Of a DNA stretch of 64,000 nucleotides, positions 17,461 to 28,489 are shown one piece after another (position 1 is the first letter of the stretch; each line of letters starts with the position of its first letter). This DNA is from Phenylobacterium sp. GTDB taxonomy: Bacteria; Pseudomonadota; Alphaproteobacteria; Caulobacterales; Caulobacteraceae. The stretch covers positions 62,001 through 126,000 of the forward strand of contig NZ_JAICYI010000001.1 in the NCBI RefSeq assembly GCF_025934275.1. The letters are read 5' to 3'. Under the pieces are notes generated by a model. That model was not told the DNA's origin. It searched no databases and saw only the letters and a program-made list of their open reading frames with translations. The position numbers were made by a program, and so were the translations under genes.

Positions 17461-17537
17461 GTCATCCCGGCGCCTGTCCTGCGCCATCAGGCGAATAGGG
17501 ATCCCGGTCTTCTCCCTTCCGTCGAAACCGGGATGAC
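17461..17537. repeat. REP-like inverted repeat
   Basis: GTCATCCCGG (17461-17470) and CCGGGATGAC (17528-17537) are perfect 10-bp inverted arms enclosing 57 nt between rsmB and rpe. The arm sequence is of the common intergenic REP/BIME style in proteobacteria. No T-run follows, so it is not an ordinary intrinsic terminator. No second full copy was noticed in this window. Confidence 0.55.
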
Positions 17538-17567
17538 AGCCTTGGGTGCGCCCGTTAAAGCCGCGCC

Positions 17568-18257
17568 ATGGCTCGAAAGACCATCATCGCGCCCTCGATC
17601 CTGGCGGCGGACTTCGCCAAGCTCGGCGAGGAGGCCCGCGCGGTGGAGGCGGCCGGGGCCGACTGGCTGCACGTCGACGTGATGGACGGCCATTTCGTGC
17701 CCAACATCACCATCGGCCCGGACGTCGTGAAGGCGCTCCGCCCGCACGTGAAGATCCCCTTCGACGTGCACCTGATGATCGCGCCCGCCGATCCCTACCT
17801 GGAGGCATTCCGCAATGCGGGGGCCGATATCCTGAGCGTCCATCCGGAGGCCGGGCCGCACCTATCGCGCACCCTGCAGCGCATTCGCGAGCTGGGCGCC
17901 AAGGCGGGCGTCGTCTTCAATCCCGCCACGCCGCCGGAGCTGATCGCGCACCTGATGGACCAGATCGACCTCGTTCTGGTGATGAGCGTCAATCCCGGGT
18001 TCGGCGGCCAGAGCTTCATGAGCTCGCAGCTGAAGAAGATCGAGCGCCTGCGCGCGATGATCGACGCGACGGGCCGCGACATCGTCCTGGAGGTGGACGG
18101 CGGGGTGACGGCCGAGACCGCGCCCAAGTGCATCGCCGCCGGAGCGACCGCGCTGGTCGCGGGGACGGCGGTGTTCCGCGGCGGTCCGAGCCGCTACGCG
18201 GCCAACATCGCCGCACTGCGCGCCGACCTGATTGACCTGAAGGAGCGGCGGGCCTAA
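17568..18257 (+). CDS. rpe: Ribulose-phosphate 3-epimerase
   Basis: 229 aa TIM barrel interconverting ribulose-5-phosphate and xylulose-5-phosphate in the pentose phosphate or Calvin routes. Conserved blocks are [21 protein letters not shown] (metal-binding His/Asp), [17 protein letters not shown] and EVDGGV. Normal length. It precedes the purH riboswitch by about 10 bp, so purH transcription may read through from rpe unless the leader has its own promoter. Confidence 0.96.
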   Translation: MARKTIIAPSILAADFAKLGEEARAVEAAGADWLHVDVMDGHFVPNITIGPDVVKALRPHVKIPFDVHLMIAPADPYLEAFRNAGADILSVHPEAGPHLSRTLQRIRELGAKAGVVFNPATPPELIAHLMDQIDLVLVMSVNPGFGGQSFMSSQLKKIERLRAMIDATGRDIVLEVDGGVTAETAPKCIAAGATALVAGTAVFRGGPSRYAANIAALRADLIDLKERRA

Positions 18258-18266
18258 TCCGCGGGC

Positions 18267-18342
18267 GCACCGCGTGACTGGCGATTGAGGTGGGCGACCA
18301 CCGGGGAGCGCGGGCTCTGTCCGCCGCTCGCCTGGGCATTTC
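18267..18342 (+). ncRNA. ZTP riboswitch (pfl motif)
   Basis: The leader between rpe and purH carries the conserved pfl blocks in order. GTGACTGGCG is at 18274-18283. A hairpin GGTGGGCGACCACC (18289-18302) is followed directly by GGGGAGCG. A variable stem and the 3' block CCGCTCGCCTGGGCA (18324-18338) come last. These match the consensus of the ZTP/ZMP-sensing riboswitch, which turns on purine and one-carbon genes when AICAR ribotides build up. The ribosome site GAGGAGG (18354-18360) starts 16 nt after the aptamer, so control is probably at translation start. ZMP is a substrate of PurH itself, which fits. Confidence 0.93.
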
Positions 18343-18365
18343 CTTGCAACCACGAGGAGGATGCC

Positions 18366-19958
18366 GTGCCTGCCGCCCCCGATTTCCCCGCCGCCCCCGA
18401 CCGCGTCCCCATCAAGCGCGCGCTGCTCTCGGTCTCCGACAAGACCGGCCTGATCGAGGCCGCCAAGGCGCTCGCCCGCATAGGCGTGGAGCTGGTCTCG
18501 ACCGGAGGTACGCGCAAGGCGATCGCAGAGGCCGGCGTCCCGGTGAAGGACGTCGCCGAGCTCACCGGCTTCCCGGAGATGATGGACGGACGGGTGAAGA
18601 CGCTGCATCCGGCGGTGCACGGCGCACTGCTGGGCGTGCGCGACGCCCCCGAGCACAGGAAGGCGATGGAGGGGCACGGGATCGGCGCGATCGACCTCGT
18701 CTACGTCAACCTCTATCCGTTCGAGCAGACGGTGGCCTCCGGCGCCGAATTCGCCACCAGCATCGAGAACATCGACATCGGCGGCCCGGCGATGATCCGC
18801 TCGGCGGCGAAGAACCACGGCTATGTGGCGGTCTGCACCGAGCTCGCCGACCTGCAGGAGGTGCTGGCCGCGCTCGAGGCGGACGGCGCCACCTCGCTCG
18901 ATCTGAGGCGCAAGCTCGCGCAGCGCGCCTACGCCCGGACGGCGGCCTACGATTCCTCGATCTCGTCCTGGCTCGCGTGGGAGCTGGGCGAGCGGGCGCC
19001 GCGGCGGTTCTCGATCGCCGGCGATCTCGTCCAGACCATGCGCTACGGGGAAAACCCGCACCAGCAGGCCGCCTTCTACCGCCTGCCCAATCCGCCGCCC
19101 GGCGTCGCCTCGGCGAGGCAGCTGCAGGGCAAGGACCTCTCCTACAACAACATCAACGACACCGACGCGGCGTTCGAACTGGTCGCCGAGTTCGATCCCC
19201 GGAGCGGGCCGGCCTGCGCGATCATCAAGCACGCCAATCCTTGCGGCGTGGCGACCGGCAAGACCGTGCTGGAGGCCTACGAGCGCGCGCTGGCCTGCGA
19301 TCCGGTGAGCGCCTTCGGCGGCATCATCGCGCTCAACACCGCCCTGGATGCGGCGACCGCCGCGAAGATCCTCGACCTGCTCACCGAGGTGGTGATCGCC
19401 CCAGAGATCGCGCCCGACGTGGCCAAGCTCTTCGCCAAGAAGAAGAACGTCCGCCTGCTGGCCACCGGCGGCCTGCCGGACCCCCTCGCAAAGGGCCTGA
19501 CCTTCAAGTCGGTGTCCGGCGGCTTCCTGGTCCAGGGTCGCGACGACGCGCGCCTCACGCCCGCCGACCTCCAGGTGGTGACGAAGCGCGCGCCCACCGA
19601 GGCCGAGGTGCGCGACATGCTGTTCGCCTTCACCGTCGCCAAGCACGTGAAGTCGAACGCCATCGTCTACGCCAAGTCCGGCCAGACGCTGGGGATCGGC
19701 GCCGGCCAGATGAACCGCAAGGATTCCGCCCGCATCGCCGCCCTGCGCGCGGCCGACTTCGGCCTGGACCTCAAGGGCTCCGCCTGCGCCTCGGAAGCCT
19801 TCTTCCCGTTCGCCGACGGCCTGATCCAGGCGGCCGACGCCGGCTGCACGGCGGTGATCCAGCCGGGCGGTTCGGTGCGCGACAAGGAGGTCATCGAAGC
19901 CGCCGACGCGCGCGGCCTGGCGATGGTGTTCACCGGCGTGCGGGTGTTTCGGCACTGA
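18366..19958 (+). CDS. purH: Bifunctional AICAR transformylase / IMP cyclohydrolase
   Basis: 530 aa from GTG 18366, 5 nt after GAGGAGG. The N-terminal IMP cyclohydrolase domain opens [15 protein letters not shown] and contains STGGTRKA and [13 protein letters not shown]. The C-terminal AICAR formyltransferase domain contains [21 protein letters not shown] (catalytic Lys-His) and AFGGIIALN. It performs the last two steps of IMP synthesis. Translation is predicted to be under the ZTP riboswitch immediately upstream. It converges with the glutamate dehydrogenase gene. Confidence 0.97.
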   Translation: MPAAPDFPAAPDRVPIKRALLSVSDKTGLIEAAKALARIGVELVSTGGTRKAIAEAGVPVKDVAELTGFPEMMDGRVKTLHPAVHGALLGVRDAPEHRKAMEGHGIGAIDLVYVNLYPFEQTVASGAEFATSIENIDIGGPAMIRSAAKNHGYVAVCTELADLQEVLAALEADGATSLDLRRKLAQRAYARTAAYDSSISSWLAWELGERAPRRFSIAGDLVQTMRYGENPHQQAAFYRLPNPPPGVASARQLQGKDLSYNNINDTDAAFELVAEFDPRSGPACAIIKHANPCGVATGKTVLEAYERALACDPVSAFGGIIALNTALDAATAAKILDLLTEVVIAPEIAPDVAKLFAKKKNVRLLATGGLPDPLAKGLTFKSVSGGFLVQGRDDARLTPADLQVVTKRAPTEAEVRDMLFAFTVAKHVKSNAIVYAKSGQTLGIGAGQMNRKDSARIAALRAADFGLDLKGSACASEAFFPFADGLIQAADAGCTAVIQPGGSVRDKEVIEAADARGLAMVFTGVRVFRH

Positions 19959-20014
19959 CGTGCCTCCCTTAACGCTCGAGCGCAGCGAGAGCAGGTTGGG
20001 AAGTTCGCGGTCTG

Positions 20015-20036
20015 TCCCTCCCCATGAGGGGAGGGA
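20015..20036. terminator. C/G-rich hairpin between convergent purH and NAD-GDH genes
   Basis: TCCCTCCCC (20015-20023), loop ATGA, GGGGAGGGA (20028-20036) form a perfect 9-bp stem just before the GDH stop at 20038. The element is symmetric, so it could end transcripts from both sides. It lacks a U-run. Similar hairpins occur at 48992-49012 and 52838-52857. Confidence 0.45.
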
Positions 20037-20037
20037 G

Positions 20038-23000
20038 TCACCGCTTCCGCCGCCGCCGGTCTTCGGCGAGCTCGCGCAGGGCGGCGTTGGCGATGGTGAG
20101 CTTGGCGAAGGTCCAGGCGCCGCCGGCCTGGTCGATCTCCTCGACCGTGCGGCGCGCCGCCTCCGCCTTGTCCCGCCTGAGCGCCGCCCAGGAGGTCACC
20201 GCGTCCCTGGCGCGGGCGGCGTCCTCGCCGGCCTGGGCGGAGCCTGCGAATTCCATGATCGCCCGGGTGAGGTCGGCCTGCTCGGCGAGCAGGTCCTCCA
20301 AGAGCCGGCGCAACGCCGTCCGCTCGAAGGCGTCGCCCACCGAATAGCCTGCGGCGGCCGCTCGCAGCCGGTCGAAGGCGAAGGCCGCGCCCGCCTGGTG
20401 GTATAGCCGCGCGACGTTGGGCAGGGGCCAGCTGGAGGCCTGTGCGAGGTCGACGAGGTCGGCGGCGGTGGACAGCGCCTGCAGGATCGCCGCGGCCTGC
20501 GCCAACCCCTCCGGCGCGCCGGCCGAGGTGAGCTGGCGGGTGCGCTCAGCAACCGCCGCCTGCTCCACGGTCGAGGCGACGCCGGGCATCAACTCCCTCA
20601 GCCGGCGGAAGCCGGGGGCGTAGCGCCTGGTGAGCTGGCGGACGTCCACGAGCTCGCGCGTGGCGCGTCGGGCGAGCCAGAAGGTCGCGCCGCGCAGCGC
20701 CGCCGAGAGCCTTCGGTAGAGCGCCATCTGGCCGGCGGCGGGGATCTTGCCGTCGAGCGCGTTCACCTGGGCCCAGAGATCCTCGAACTCCAGCATCGCC
20801 TTGGCCGCCTCGTAGCCGGCGGCGAAGGCTCGGACATCGCAGTCCGCCGCCGCCATCAGCCGGCTCGGGAAAGAGGGGCCGCAGCGGTTCACGACATCGT
20901 TGGCCACCACCGTGGCGATGATCTCGCGGCGCAGCCGGTGACGGCGGATGGCCTCGCGGTAGCGGCGGAGCGGCGGCGGGAAATAGGCCTCCAGCACGCC
21001 CTCGTAGAAGGGATCGTCCGGCAGCGCGCTCTCCACCAACTCGCGCTTCAGCTCGAGCTTGCCGTAGGCCAGCAGCACGGCGAGCTCCGGCCGGGTGAGG
21101 CCGCGGCCGGCCTGGGCGCGCTCGGCGATCACCGCCGGGTCGGGCAGCCCTTCCACGACCCGGTCAAGCCGCCCGGCGGCCTCCAGCGCAGCCATGAAGC
21201 GGGCGTGCGGCTCCAGTTCGCCCGGCGCATCCATCTCAAGCAGCGAGAGCGCCAGCGTCTGGTCGTAGTTGTGGGCCAGAACGTGGGCGGCGATGTCGGC
21301 GGTCATTGATTGCAAGAGCACGTCGCGGCGCTTGCGGGTGAGCACGTCGTTCCGCTCCAGCGCGCCGGTCAGGATCTTGATGTTGACCTCGTGGTCGGAG
21401 GTGTCGACGCCGGCCGAGTTGTCGATGGCGTCGGTGTCGATCCGCCCGCCCGCCCCTGAATTTCCCATCAGGGCGAACTCGATCCGGCCGGCTTGCGTCA
21501 CGCCGAGGTTGGCGCCTTCGCCCACCACCTTCACGCGCAGTTCGGCGCCGTTGATGCGCACCGCATCGTTGGCCTTGTCGCCGACGTCGGCGTTGGCCTC
21601 GCCCCGCGCCTTCACATAGGTGCCGATGCCGCCCAGGTAGAGGAGCTCGGCGGGCGCTTTCAGGATCACGTGGATCAGTTCGGCCGGCGACAGGCTCTCG
21701 GCCTCGACGTCGAGCGCGCGGCGCGCCTCGGGGGAGAGCGCGATGGATTTCAGCGTCCGCGGGAAGACGCCGCCGCCGCGCGAGATCTTCTTGCGGTCGT
21801 AGTCGTCCCAGGAGGAGCGCGGCAGGTCGAACAGCCGCTTGCGCTCGGCCCAGGACTTCGCCGGGTCCGGATCGGGATCGAGGAACACGTGGCGGTGGTC
21901 GAAGGCGGCGATGAGCCTGGTCTCTTTCGACAGCAGCATGCCGTTGCCGAACACGTCGCCGGACATGTCGCCCACGCCGATGACCGTGAACGGTTCCTTC
22001 TGGATGTCCTTGCCGAGTTCGCGGAAGTGGCGCTTCACGGCCTCCCAGGCGCCCTTGGCGGTGATGCCCATGGCCTTGTGGTCGTATCCGGCCGAGCCGC
22101 CGGAGGCGAAGGCGTCGCCGAGCCAGAAGTCGTAGCTTTCGGCCACCTCGTTGGCGATGTCGGAGAAGCTGGCCGTGCCCTTGTCGGCCGCCACCACGAG
22201 GTACGGGTCGTCGCCGTCGTGGACGATCAGCCCCTTGGGATGGGTGACGTGGCCGGCCGGCGTCAGGTTGTCCGTGAGGTCGAGCAGGCCGTGCAGGAAG
22301 GTGCGGTAGGCCTGCACGCCCTCGGCGCGGACGGCTTCGGGACTGGCGGCGCGGCCGAGCCGTTTGGGGAAGAAGCCGCCCTTGGAGCCCACCGGCACGA
22401 TGACCGCGTTCTTCACCTGCTGCGCCTTGACCAGGCCCAGGACCTCAGTGCGGAAGTCGTCGCGTCGGTCCGACCAGCGCAGGCCGCCGCGGGCGATCGG
22501 GCCGAAGCGCAGGTGGACGCCTTCCACGCCGACGCTCCAGACGAAGATTTCCCGGTAGGGCCGAGGCGCCGGCAGTTCGGCGAGGTCCAGGCTCGCCACC
22601 TTGAAGGCGATCTGCGGCCGCGGTCCGCCATCCTCGGCCGGCTGGAAGAAGTTGGTGCGCTGGATCGCCGCCGCGAGCCGCGCCAGGCGGCGCAGCACGC
22701 GGTCGTGGTCGAGGCTCTCGACCGCCTGCAGGGCGTCCTCGATCTCGCGCATCAGCCGCGCCGTGGCCGCTTCCCGCGCCGCAAGGTCGCCGGGCGCCTG
22801 CGGATCGAAGCGGGCGGCGAACAACTTGAGGATCAGCCGGGTGACCTCCGGATGCAGCGCCAGCGCCTCCTCCTGCACGCGCTGCGACGGATCGAGCCCG
22901 GTCTGCTGGCGGAAGCGGGCCAGGGCGCGGACCAGCGCGGCCTCGCGCCAGGGGATGGAGAGCTCGACGCTCAGCCGGTTGAAGCCGTCGTTCTCGGTGC

Positions 23001-24897
23001 GGCCGCACCAGACCGCGACGACCGCGTCCTCGAAGCAGCGCTTGACCTCGGCGAACACCAGATGCTCGCCGCGCGGATCCTCGATCTCGAAGTCGTGCAC
23101 CCAGACCGGGCCGCGGCCCCGCGGCGTGACCGGGAAACCGGCCTCGGCCAGCGCCTTCAGCCCCATGTTGTCGAGGATCGGCAGGACGTCGGCGAGGGCC
23201 GCAGGCTCCCCCGGCCTATAGAGCTTGAAGCGGAACTGCAGCGGCGTGTCGGTCGGCGCGCGGTAGGCGCGCGCCCGTATCGCCTCGTCAGGGCCCATGT
23301 CTTCGATCACCGCCAGGTCGGCCAGCGCCTCGGCGGCGTCGAAGCGGTCGCGGTACCCGGCCGGGAACGCCTGGCCGTAGCGGCCCAATGTGTCGGTGAC
23401 TTGCTCCGGCGCGCGGTCCGAGGCGCGCACCGCCGCCTCGAAGCGGTCGGCCCAGGTGCGCGCCGCCTCGGCGATCGCGGCTTCCACGTTTCGCAGCTCG
23501 GGCCAGGGATGGGCGCCCGGCGTCACCCCGATGATGTAGTGCACGCGGGCGAGCGGGCCCTCGGTGAAGGTGGGATAAGCCGCCGAGATGTGGCCGCCAT
23601 AGGCCTCCGCCAGCACCTGGCCGGCGCGCGCCTCGACGTCGGAGGTGTAGTGGTCGCGCGGCAGGTACAGCAGCACCGAGGCGAAGCGATCGAAGGGATC
23701 GCGCCGCTCGAAGAGGCCGACCCGCGGCCGGTCGTAGAGATGCAGGATGCCCAGCGCCTGGTCGAGCAGTTCGTCCTCGCTGATCTGGAAGAGTTCGTCG
23801 CGCGGATGATTCTCCAGGATGTTCTTCAGCCGCTTCTCGTTGTGGCTGCCGGGCGCCATGCCCGCCCGCGTCAGCACGCGGCTCAGCTTCTCGCGGATCA
23901 AGGGCACGGCGCCGGCCGGCTCGTCGTACGCCTCGGCGGTGAACAGGCCCACGAAGCGCACCTCGCCGAACGGGCGTCCCTTGGGGTCGTACCGCTTGAC
24001 CCCGACGTAATCCATGTAGGCCCGCCGGTGCACGCGGCTGCGCGCGTTGGCCTTGGCGACGGTGACCGCCGGATCCTTGACGATCCGCTCCTTCACCTGG
24101 GCCATCAGGGTCGCGGGCTCGTGCGCCCGGCGCAGCACCGTGCGCTGCGGATCGCGCAGGACGCCCAGCCCGTCGCGCGGCTGATAGACCGGTTCCTCCG
24201 GCGCGTAGTCGCCGTTCGGCAGGCGCGGGTATTCGTAGGCGCGGGCGCCCAGGAAGACGAACTGCTCCGCCTCGAGCCAGCCCAGGAAGGCGGTCTCCTC
24301 CGGCGTCGCCCTGTCCGGCCGGGCGCGGGTCTCCTCCATCACCTGGCGCATCAGCTCGAGCATGGCCGGGAAGTCGTCGACGGCGGCGCGCACGTCGGCG
24401 AGCGTGGTCCTGAGGCCGCGGATCAGGGCGGCCTCGCGGTCGGCGCCCACCGGCTCCAGGATCACCTGGATCATCGATTCCCGGCGCGGCGTTCCGGTCG
24501 CTCCCCGGATGCCGGCGCGGTCGCGCCGCACCTCCACGATCGGATGGAACATGGCGCGCACCGCGAGGCCCTGGTCGGCGATCTCGCCCATCACCGAGTC
24601 GACCAGGAACGGCGCGTCGTCCTGGACGATCTCCAGGCGGTCCAACGCCGCCTTGCGGCCGATGGCGCGGACGATCCGGATGGTGGGCGCGCGGCCGCGG
24701 CGGCGCTCGCCGAAGCGCCAGAAGTCGGCGAGGTTCCGGGCGAGCTCGGGCCGCGTGAGTTCAGGGAGTTCCTGCGGCGCGGCGTCCTCGGCGGCCTGCG
24801 CGGCGAAGGCGCGCGCCGCGCCCTTGCAGGGATCGTCCGCCAGCGCGGCCATGACGGCGCGGACCAGGACGGCGCCGGCGCGGTCTCCACGGCTCAT
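20038..24897 (-). CDS. NAD-specific glutamate dehydrogenase, 180-kDa class
   Basis: 1619 aa, the size of the large bacterial NAD-GDH. Long N-terminal regulatory regions (with [13 protein letters not shown]) precede the catalytic core, which contains [20 protein letters not shown] and [12 protein letters not shown] for glutamate/cofactor binding. [15 protein letters not shown] follows, then a long C-terminal domain. It catalyses oxidative deamination of glutamate to 2-oxoglutarate, feeding amino-acid carbon to the TCA cycle. ATG 24897 is preferred over the in-frame 25026 codon, since the extra 43 residues are low-complexity and Arg/Pro-rich. Confidence 0.95.
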   Translation of the reverse strand: MSRGDRAGAVLVRAVMAALADDPCKGAARAFAAQAAEDAAPQELPELTRPELARNLADFWRFGERRRGRAPTIRIVRAIGRKAALDRLEIVQDDAPFLVDSVMGEIADQGLAVRAMFHPIVEVRRDRAGIRGATGTPRRESMIQVILEPVGADREAALIRGLRTTLADVRAAVDDFPAMLELMRQVMEETRARPDRATPEETAFLGWLEAEQFVFLGARAYEYPRLPNGDYAPEEPVYQPRDGLGVLRDPQRTVLRRAHEPATLMAQVKERIVKDPAVTVAKANARSRVHRRAYMDYVGVKRYDPKGRPFGEVRFVGLFTAEAYDEPAGAVPLIREKLSRVLTRAGMAPGSHNEKRLKNILENHPRDELFQISEDELLDQALGILHLYDRPRVGLFERRDPFDRFASVLLYLPRDHYTSDVEARAGQVLAEAYGGHISAAYPTFTEGPLARVHYIIGVTPGAHPWPELRNVEAAIAEAARTWADRFEAAVRASDRAPEQVTDTLGRYGQAFPAGYRDRFDAAEALADLAVIEDMGPDEAIRARAYRAPTDTPLQFRFKLYRPGEPAALADVLPILDNMGLKALAEAGFPVTPRGRGPVWVHDFEIEDPRGEHLVFAEVKRCFEDAVVAVWCGRTENDGFNRLSVELSIPWREAALVRALARFRQQTGLDPSQRVQEEALALHPEVTRLILKLFAARFDPQAPGDLAAREAATARLMREIEDALQAVESLDHDRVLRRLARLAAAIQRTNFFQPAEDGGPRPQIAFKVASLDLAELPAPRPYREIFVWSVGVEGVHLRFGPIARGGLRWSDRRDDFRTEVLGLVKAQQVKNAVIVPVGSKGGFFPKRLGRAASPEAVRAEGVQAYRTFLHGLLDLTDNLTPAGHVTHPKGLIVHDGDDPYLVVAADKGTASFSDIANEVAESYDFWLGDAFASGGSAGYDHKAMGITAKGAWEAVKRHFRELGKDIQKEPFTVIGVGDMSGDVFGNGMLLSKETRLIAAFDHRHVFLDPDPDPAKSWAERKRLFDLPRSSWDDYDRKKISRGGGVFPRTLKSIALSPEARRALDVEAESLSPAELIHVILKAPAELLYLGGIGTYVKARGEANADVGDKANDAVRINGAELRVKVVGEGANLGVTQAGRIEFALMGNSGAGGRIDTDAIDNSAGVDTSDHEVNIKILTGALERNDVLTRKRRDVLLQSMTADIAAHVLAHNYDQTLALSLLEMDAPGELEPHARFMAALEAAGRLDRVVEGLPDPAVIAERAQAGRGLTRPELAVLLAYGKLELKRELVESALPDDPFYEGVLEAYFPPPLRRYREAIRRHRLRREIIATVVANDVVNRCGPSFPSRLMAAADCDVRAFAAGYEAAKAMLEFEDLWAQVNALDGKIPAAGQMALYRRLSAALRGATFWLARRATRELVDVRQLTRRYAPGFRRLRELMPGVASTVEQAAVAERTRQLTSAGAPEGLAQAAAILQALSTAADLVDLAQASSWPLPNVARLYHQAGAAFAFDRLRAAAAGYSVGDAFERTALRRLLEDLLAEQADLTRAIMEFAGSAQAGEDAARARDAVTSWAALRRDKAEAARRTVEEIDQAGGAWTFAKLTIANAALRELAEDRRRRKR

Positions 24898-25102
24898 CGG
24901 GGGCCTTCGATCGCGGAAACGAGAGCGCCGCCGGAGGAGAGAATCCGGCGGCGCATGGCCTCGCCGTGGGGGATCGGCGGAGCCTCTTCCGCTCGTTGCG
25001 TCCCTGGGCTTGGGGGTTGGACGCAAGGGCGAGGGGCCCAGGGGCCCCGGCTCACCATAGGTAGGACGCGGACGCGCAATTTAAAGTCCCCTGATATGCG
25101 GA

Positions 25103-26242
25103 TTAGGCGCTCGATCTCTGCGTCGGTTCGTGGCGGACGGCCTCGTCCGGCGCCTCGCCCGGCGTGCGGTTGCGCAGCTGCTGCGGGTCGCCGTCCGCGG
25201 ACAGCAGGACAGCGACCCAGCGGGTGCCGTCGAACTGCGCCAGGATGACCATCGCCATGACCGTGAGCGGGGTCGACAGGAACATGCCGGCGATGCCCCA
25301 CAGCGCGCCCCAGAACGCCAGCGCCAGCAGCACCACGATCGGGTCGATGTTGAGGCTCTTGCCCTGCATCCGCGGGTAGATGAGGTTGCCGATCACCACG
25401 CCGATCGCCTGCAGCGCGACCAGCAGGATGACCGCCGGCCAGTAGCTTTCGAACTGCATCAGGGCGAACAGCGGCGGGGCCACCCCGGCGAAGGTGCCGC
25501 CGATCACCGGGATGTAGACCGCCAGGAAAATCAGGAAGGCCCAGAAGATGGCGTCGTTCAGGCCGATCGCGGCCATGGCGATCCAGGAGAGCCCCGCCAC
25601 CATCAGGCCCGTGAGCGTTTGGACCCACAGATACTGCTCGACGGCGTCGCGGATCCGGTAGAAGGCGGCGATCGCGTCCTGGCGCTCGCGACGGTTGGGG
25701 AACAGGCCGATGACCTTGCGCTCGAAGCCGTGGCGGGCGGCCAGGATGAAGGCCAGATAGACCAGCACGAACAGCGAGGTGGAGCCGAAGCTCTGCAGCG
25801 CGCGCGCCATCTGGCCGAGGTACTGCGCCGGATCGAGCTGGCGGACGAGCTCGGAGACCGTCAGCGGCACGCGCACGCCGACGCGGCCCGCAATCCGGCC
25901 GATCAGGGCCATCAGCTTCGGGGCGAAGTCCAGCATCTCGCTGAAGAAGGCCGGCGCGCGCGCCACGACCACGAAGGTCGCCCCGCCGAACAGCAGGATC
26001 GAGAGCAACAGCGCGAGCGGCAGGGCGGCGCGCCGCGAGACGCCCGGCAGCCGGTGCTCCAGCACCCGCGCCAGGCCGTCGATCATGATCGCCAGGAAGA
26101 TCGCCAGCGCCAGCGGCGTCAGGATGCCGGCCAGCCAGTAGGCCGCCGCGCCCGCCACGATCACCGCCAGGATCACCAGGGCGTTGCGCGACACGGCGGA
26201 GGGCGGGGGAGCGCTGGCCATCGCCGCAGGGCTTACCCCCAT
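25103..26242 (-). CDS. AI-2E family transporter
   Basis: 379 aa. Eight or so hydrophobic helices are arranged as two at the N-terminus, a soluble middle, and a C-terminal bundle with IPVIGGTFAGVAPPLFALM and GNLIYPRMQGKSLNIDPIVVLL. The latter is the conserved AI-2E/PerM block. Members export small molecules or act as Na+/H+ antiporters; the autoinducer link is not general. The start could be 26242 or the ATG at 26221. It is followed by a Gln/Arg-containing polar tail. It stands about 80 bp downstream of the SDR stop on the same strand. Confidence 0.9.
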   Translation of the reverse strand: MGVSPAAMASAPPPSAVSRNALVILAVIVAGAAAYWLAGILTPLALAIFLAIMIDGLARVLEHRLPGVSRRAALPLALLLSILLFGGATFVVVARAPAFFSEMLDFAPKLMALIGRIAGRVGVRVPLTVSELVRQLDPAQYLGQMARALQSFGSTSLFVLVYLAFILAARHGFERKVIGLFPNRRERQDAIAAFYRIRDAVEQYLWVQTLTGLMVAGLSWIAMAAIGLNDAIFWAFLIFLAVYIPVIGGTFAGVAPPLFALMQFESYWPAVILLVALQAIGVVIGNLIYPRMQGKSLNIDPIVVLLALAFWGALWGIAGMFLSTPLTVMAMVILAQFDGTRWVAVLLSADGDPQQLRNRTPGEAPDEAVRHEPTQRSSA

Positions 26243-26320
26243 TCGCGACGAAGTTGGAGCGTTCTGCTCCGAAATCTCAGCCGCCGCGCACGTCTTCTCC
26301 CTGCCCAGGCGTGAGCGGCG

Positions 26321-27103
<783 letters not shown>

Positions 27104-27155
27104 GGACGCCTGCCTCCCGTAAGATCGGATCGAAGTAGTGCGAGCGTTTAGCGCG

Positions 27156-27560
27156 ATGAGCGGAGCCGACAAAGCGTCACCCCACGTCAATGACGCGCTC
27201 GATCCCAGCCGGGCGCTGGTCCCGCGGGTCGTGCGGCTGAACGAGCGGCTGGTCGCCGCCGGCTTCTGGCCGAAGCTGCGCAAGGTCGCCGCCCATGTGC
27301 CGTTCGCGGCCGAGGCGCTTTCGGTCTGGTACTGCGTGCAGGATCCGGAGACGCCCGCGCCCGCCAAGGGGATGATGCTCGCCGCGCTCGCCTATTTCGT
27401 GCTGCCGACCGACGCCATCCCCGACTTCATCGCCGGCATCGGCTACACCGACGACGCGGCGGTGTTCGCCGCCATGATGGCGCTCGTCGGCCGCAACGTG
27501 AAACCCCGCCACCGCGCCGCCGCCAAGGCCGCGGTGGAGCGGATCCGCGCGCAGTCCTAG
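27156..27560 (+). CDS. YkvA family (DUF1232) protein
   Basis: 134 aa from ATG 27156. The DUF1232 core is visible as YFVLPTDAIPDFIAGIGYTDDAAVFAAMM (LxPxDxIPDxxxxxGxxDD), preceded by a hydrophobic helix MMLAALAYFVL. The function of this small membrane-associated family is unknown. A GTG at 27138 would add six residues. Its TAG shares CTAG 27557-27560 with the convergent DMT gene. Confidence 0.88.
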   Translation: MSGADKASPHVNDALDPSRALVPRVVRLNERLVAAGFWPKLRKVAAHVPFAAEALSVWYCVQDPETPAPAKGMMLAALAYFVLPTDAIPDFIAGIGYTDDAAVFAAMMALVGRNVKPRHRAAAKAAVERIRAQS

Positions 27561-28483
27561 ACGGTAGAGCTGGAGGCCGCAGCGCGCAGGTTCATCACGT
27601 GCTCGCGCCAGGTGATGAAGGCGGTCGCGGCGACCACGACAGCCGCGCCGGCCATGGTCCAGACGCCAGGCAGCTCGTGGAACAGCAGGAAGCCGGCGGC
27701 GGCGGCGAACACCAGGCGGGTGTAGTCCAGCGGCGCCATGGCCGCGGCGTCGCCCTCCTGCATGCCCTTGATGTAGCACCACTGGTTCAGCGTCGCGATC
27801 GCGCCCATGGCGGCGAGCAGGCCGAGGTCTCGGGGGCTCGGCCATCGCCAGTCGATCACCGCGCCGGGGATGGCGAAGATCGCGCCCAGCACCGCCGACC
27901 AGACCAGCAGCACCATCGGGGCGTGGTCGCGGGTCATCACCTTCATGCCGATCACCGTGAAGGTGAACAGGAACGAGGCGGCGAGCATGGCCAGCGCCGG
28001 GATCCCCATCGCGAACTGCCCGCCGGCGCCGGGCCGGACCATCAACAGCACGCCGGCGAAGCCCGCCACCGCCGCAGCGATCCGCAATGGTCCGATCCGC
28101 TCGCGCAGGATCAGCGCGGCGAGCGGGACCATCCACAGGGTGCGGGTGAAGGAGAGCGCATTGGCGTCGGCCAGCGGCATCTTCTGATAGGCGTAGAACG
28201 ACAGGATCATGCCGATCGTCCCGGCGCTGGCGCGGAAGATCAGGATGCCGGGCCGGGTCGTGGCGAAGGCGGCGCTGCGGTGGCGGACGATCACCGGCGC
28301 GAGCACCAGCAGGCCCGCCGCCTGGCGGTAGAAGGTCTGCAGCGCCGCCGAATAGTCCGCCCCGAGGTACTTGATCAGGGTGGTCATCGCCGTGAACGTC
28401 ACCGCCGAGGCGAGCATCCAGAGCGCACCCCTGACGTTGCCGCTCAGGCGCGGCCCGGCGACGGAAGAGGCTGCGACGGCCAC
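27557..28483 (-). CDS. DMT superfamily (EamA) transporter
   Basis: 308 aa, ten hydrophobic helices in two EamA half-repeats. The first half contains WMLASAVTFTAMTTLIKYLG and FTRTLWMVPLAALILRERIG. The second contains AAMAPLDYTRLVFAAAAGFLLFHELP. These proteins export amino acids or metabolites across the inner membrane. GTG 28483 lies 6 bp after the stop of the MDR gene upstream, so the two are probably one transcript. Substrate not predictable. Confidence 0.9.
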   Translation of the reverse strand: MAVAASSVAGPRLSGNVRGALWMLASAVTFTAMTTLIKYLGADYSAALQTFYRQAAGLLVLAPVIVRHRSAAFATTRPGILIFRASAGTIGMILSFYAYQKMPLADANALSFTRTLWMVPLAALILRERIGPLRIAAAVAGFAGVLLMVRPGAGGQFAMGIPALAMLAASFLFTFTVIGMKVMTRDHAPMVLLVWSAVLGAIFAIPGAVIDWRWPSPRDLGLLAAMGAIATLNQWCYIKGMQEGDAAAMAPLDYTRLVFAAAAGFLLFHELPGVWTMAGAAVVVAATAFITWREHVMNLRAAASSSTV

Positions 28484-28489
28484 GCCGGG

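Noticed and set aside
21493-25248. 1251-codon plus-strand open frame
   Set aside because: It is antisense to the NAD-glutamate dehydrogenase, which has clear catalytic motifs; its composition is the usual GC-driven shadow.
25130-26314. 394-codon plus-strand frame
   Set aside because: Shadow of the AI-2E-family transporter on the minus strand, rich in Arg/Gln/His as is typical of such shadows.
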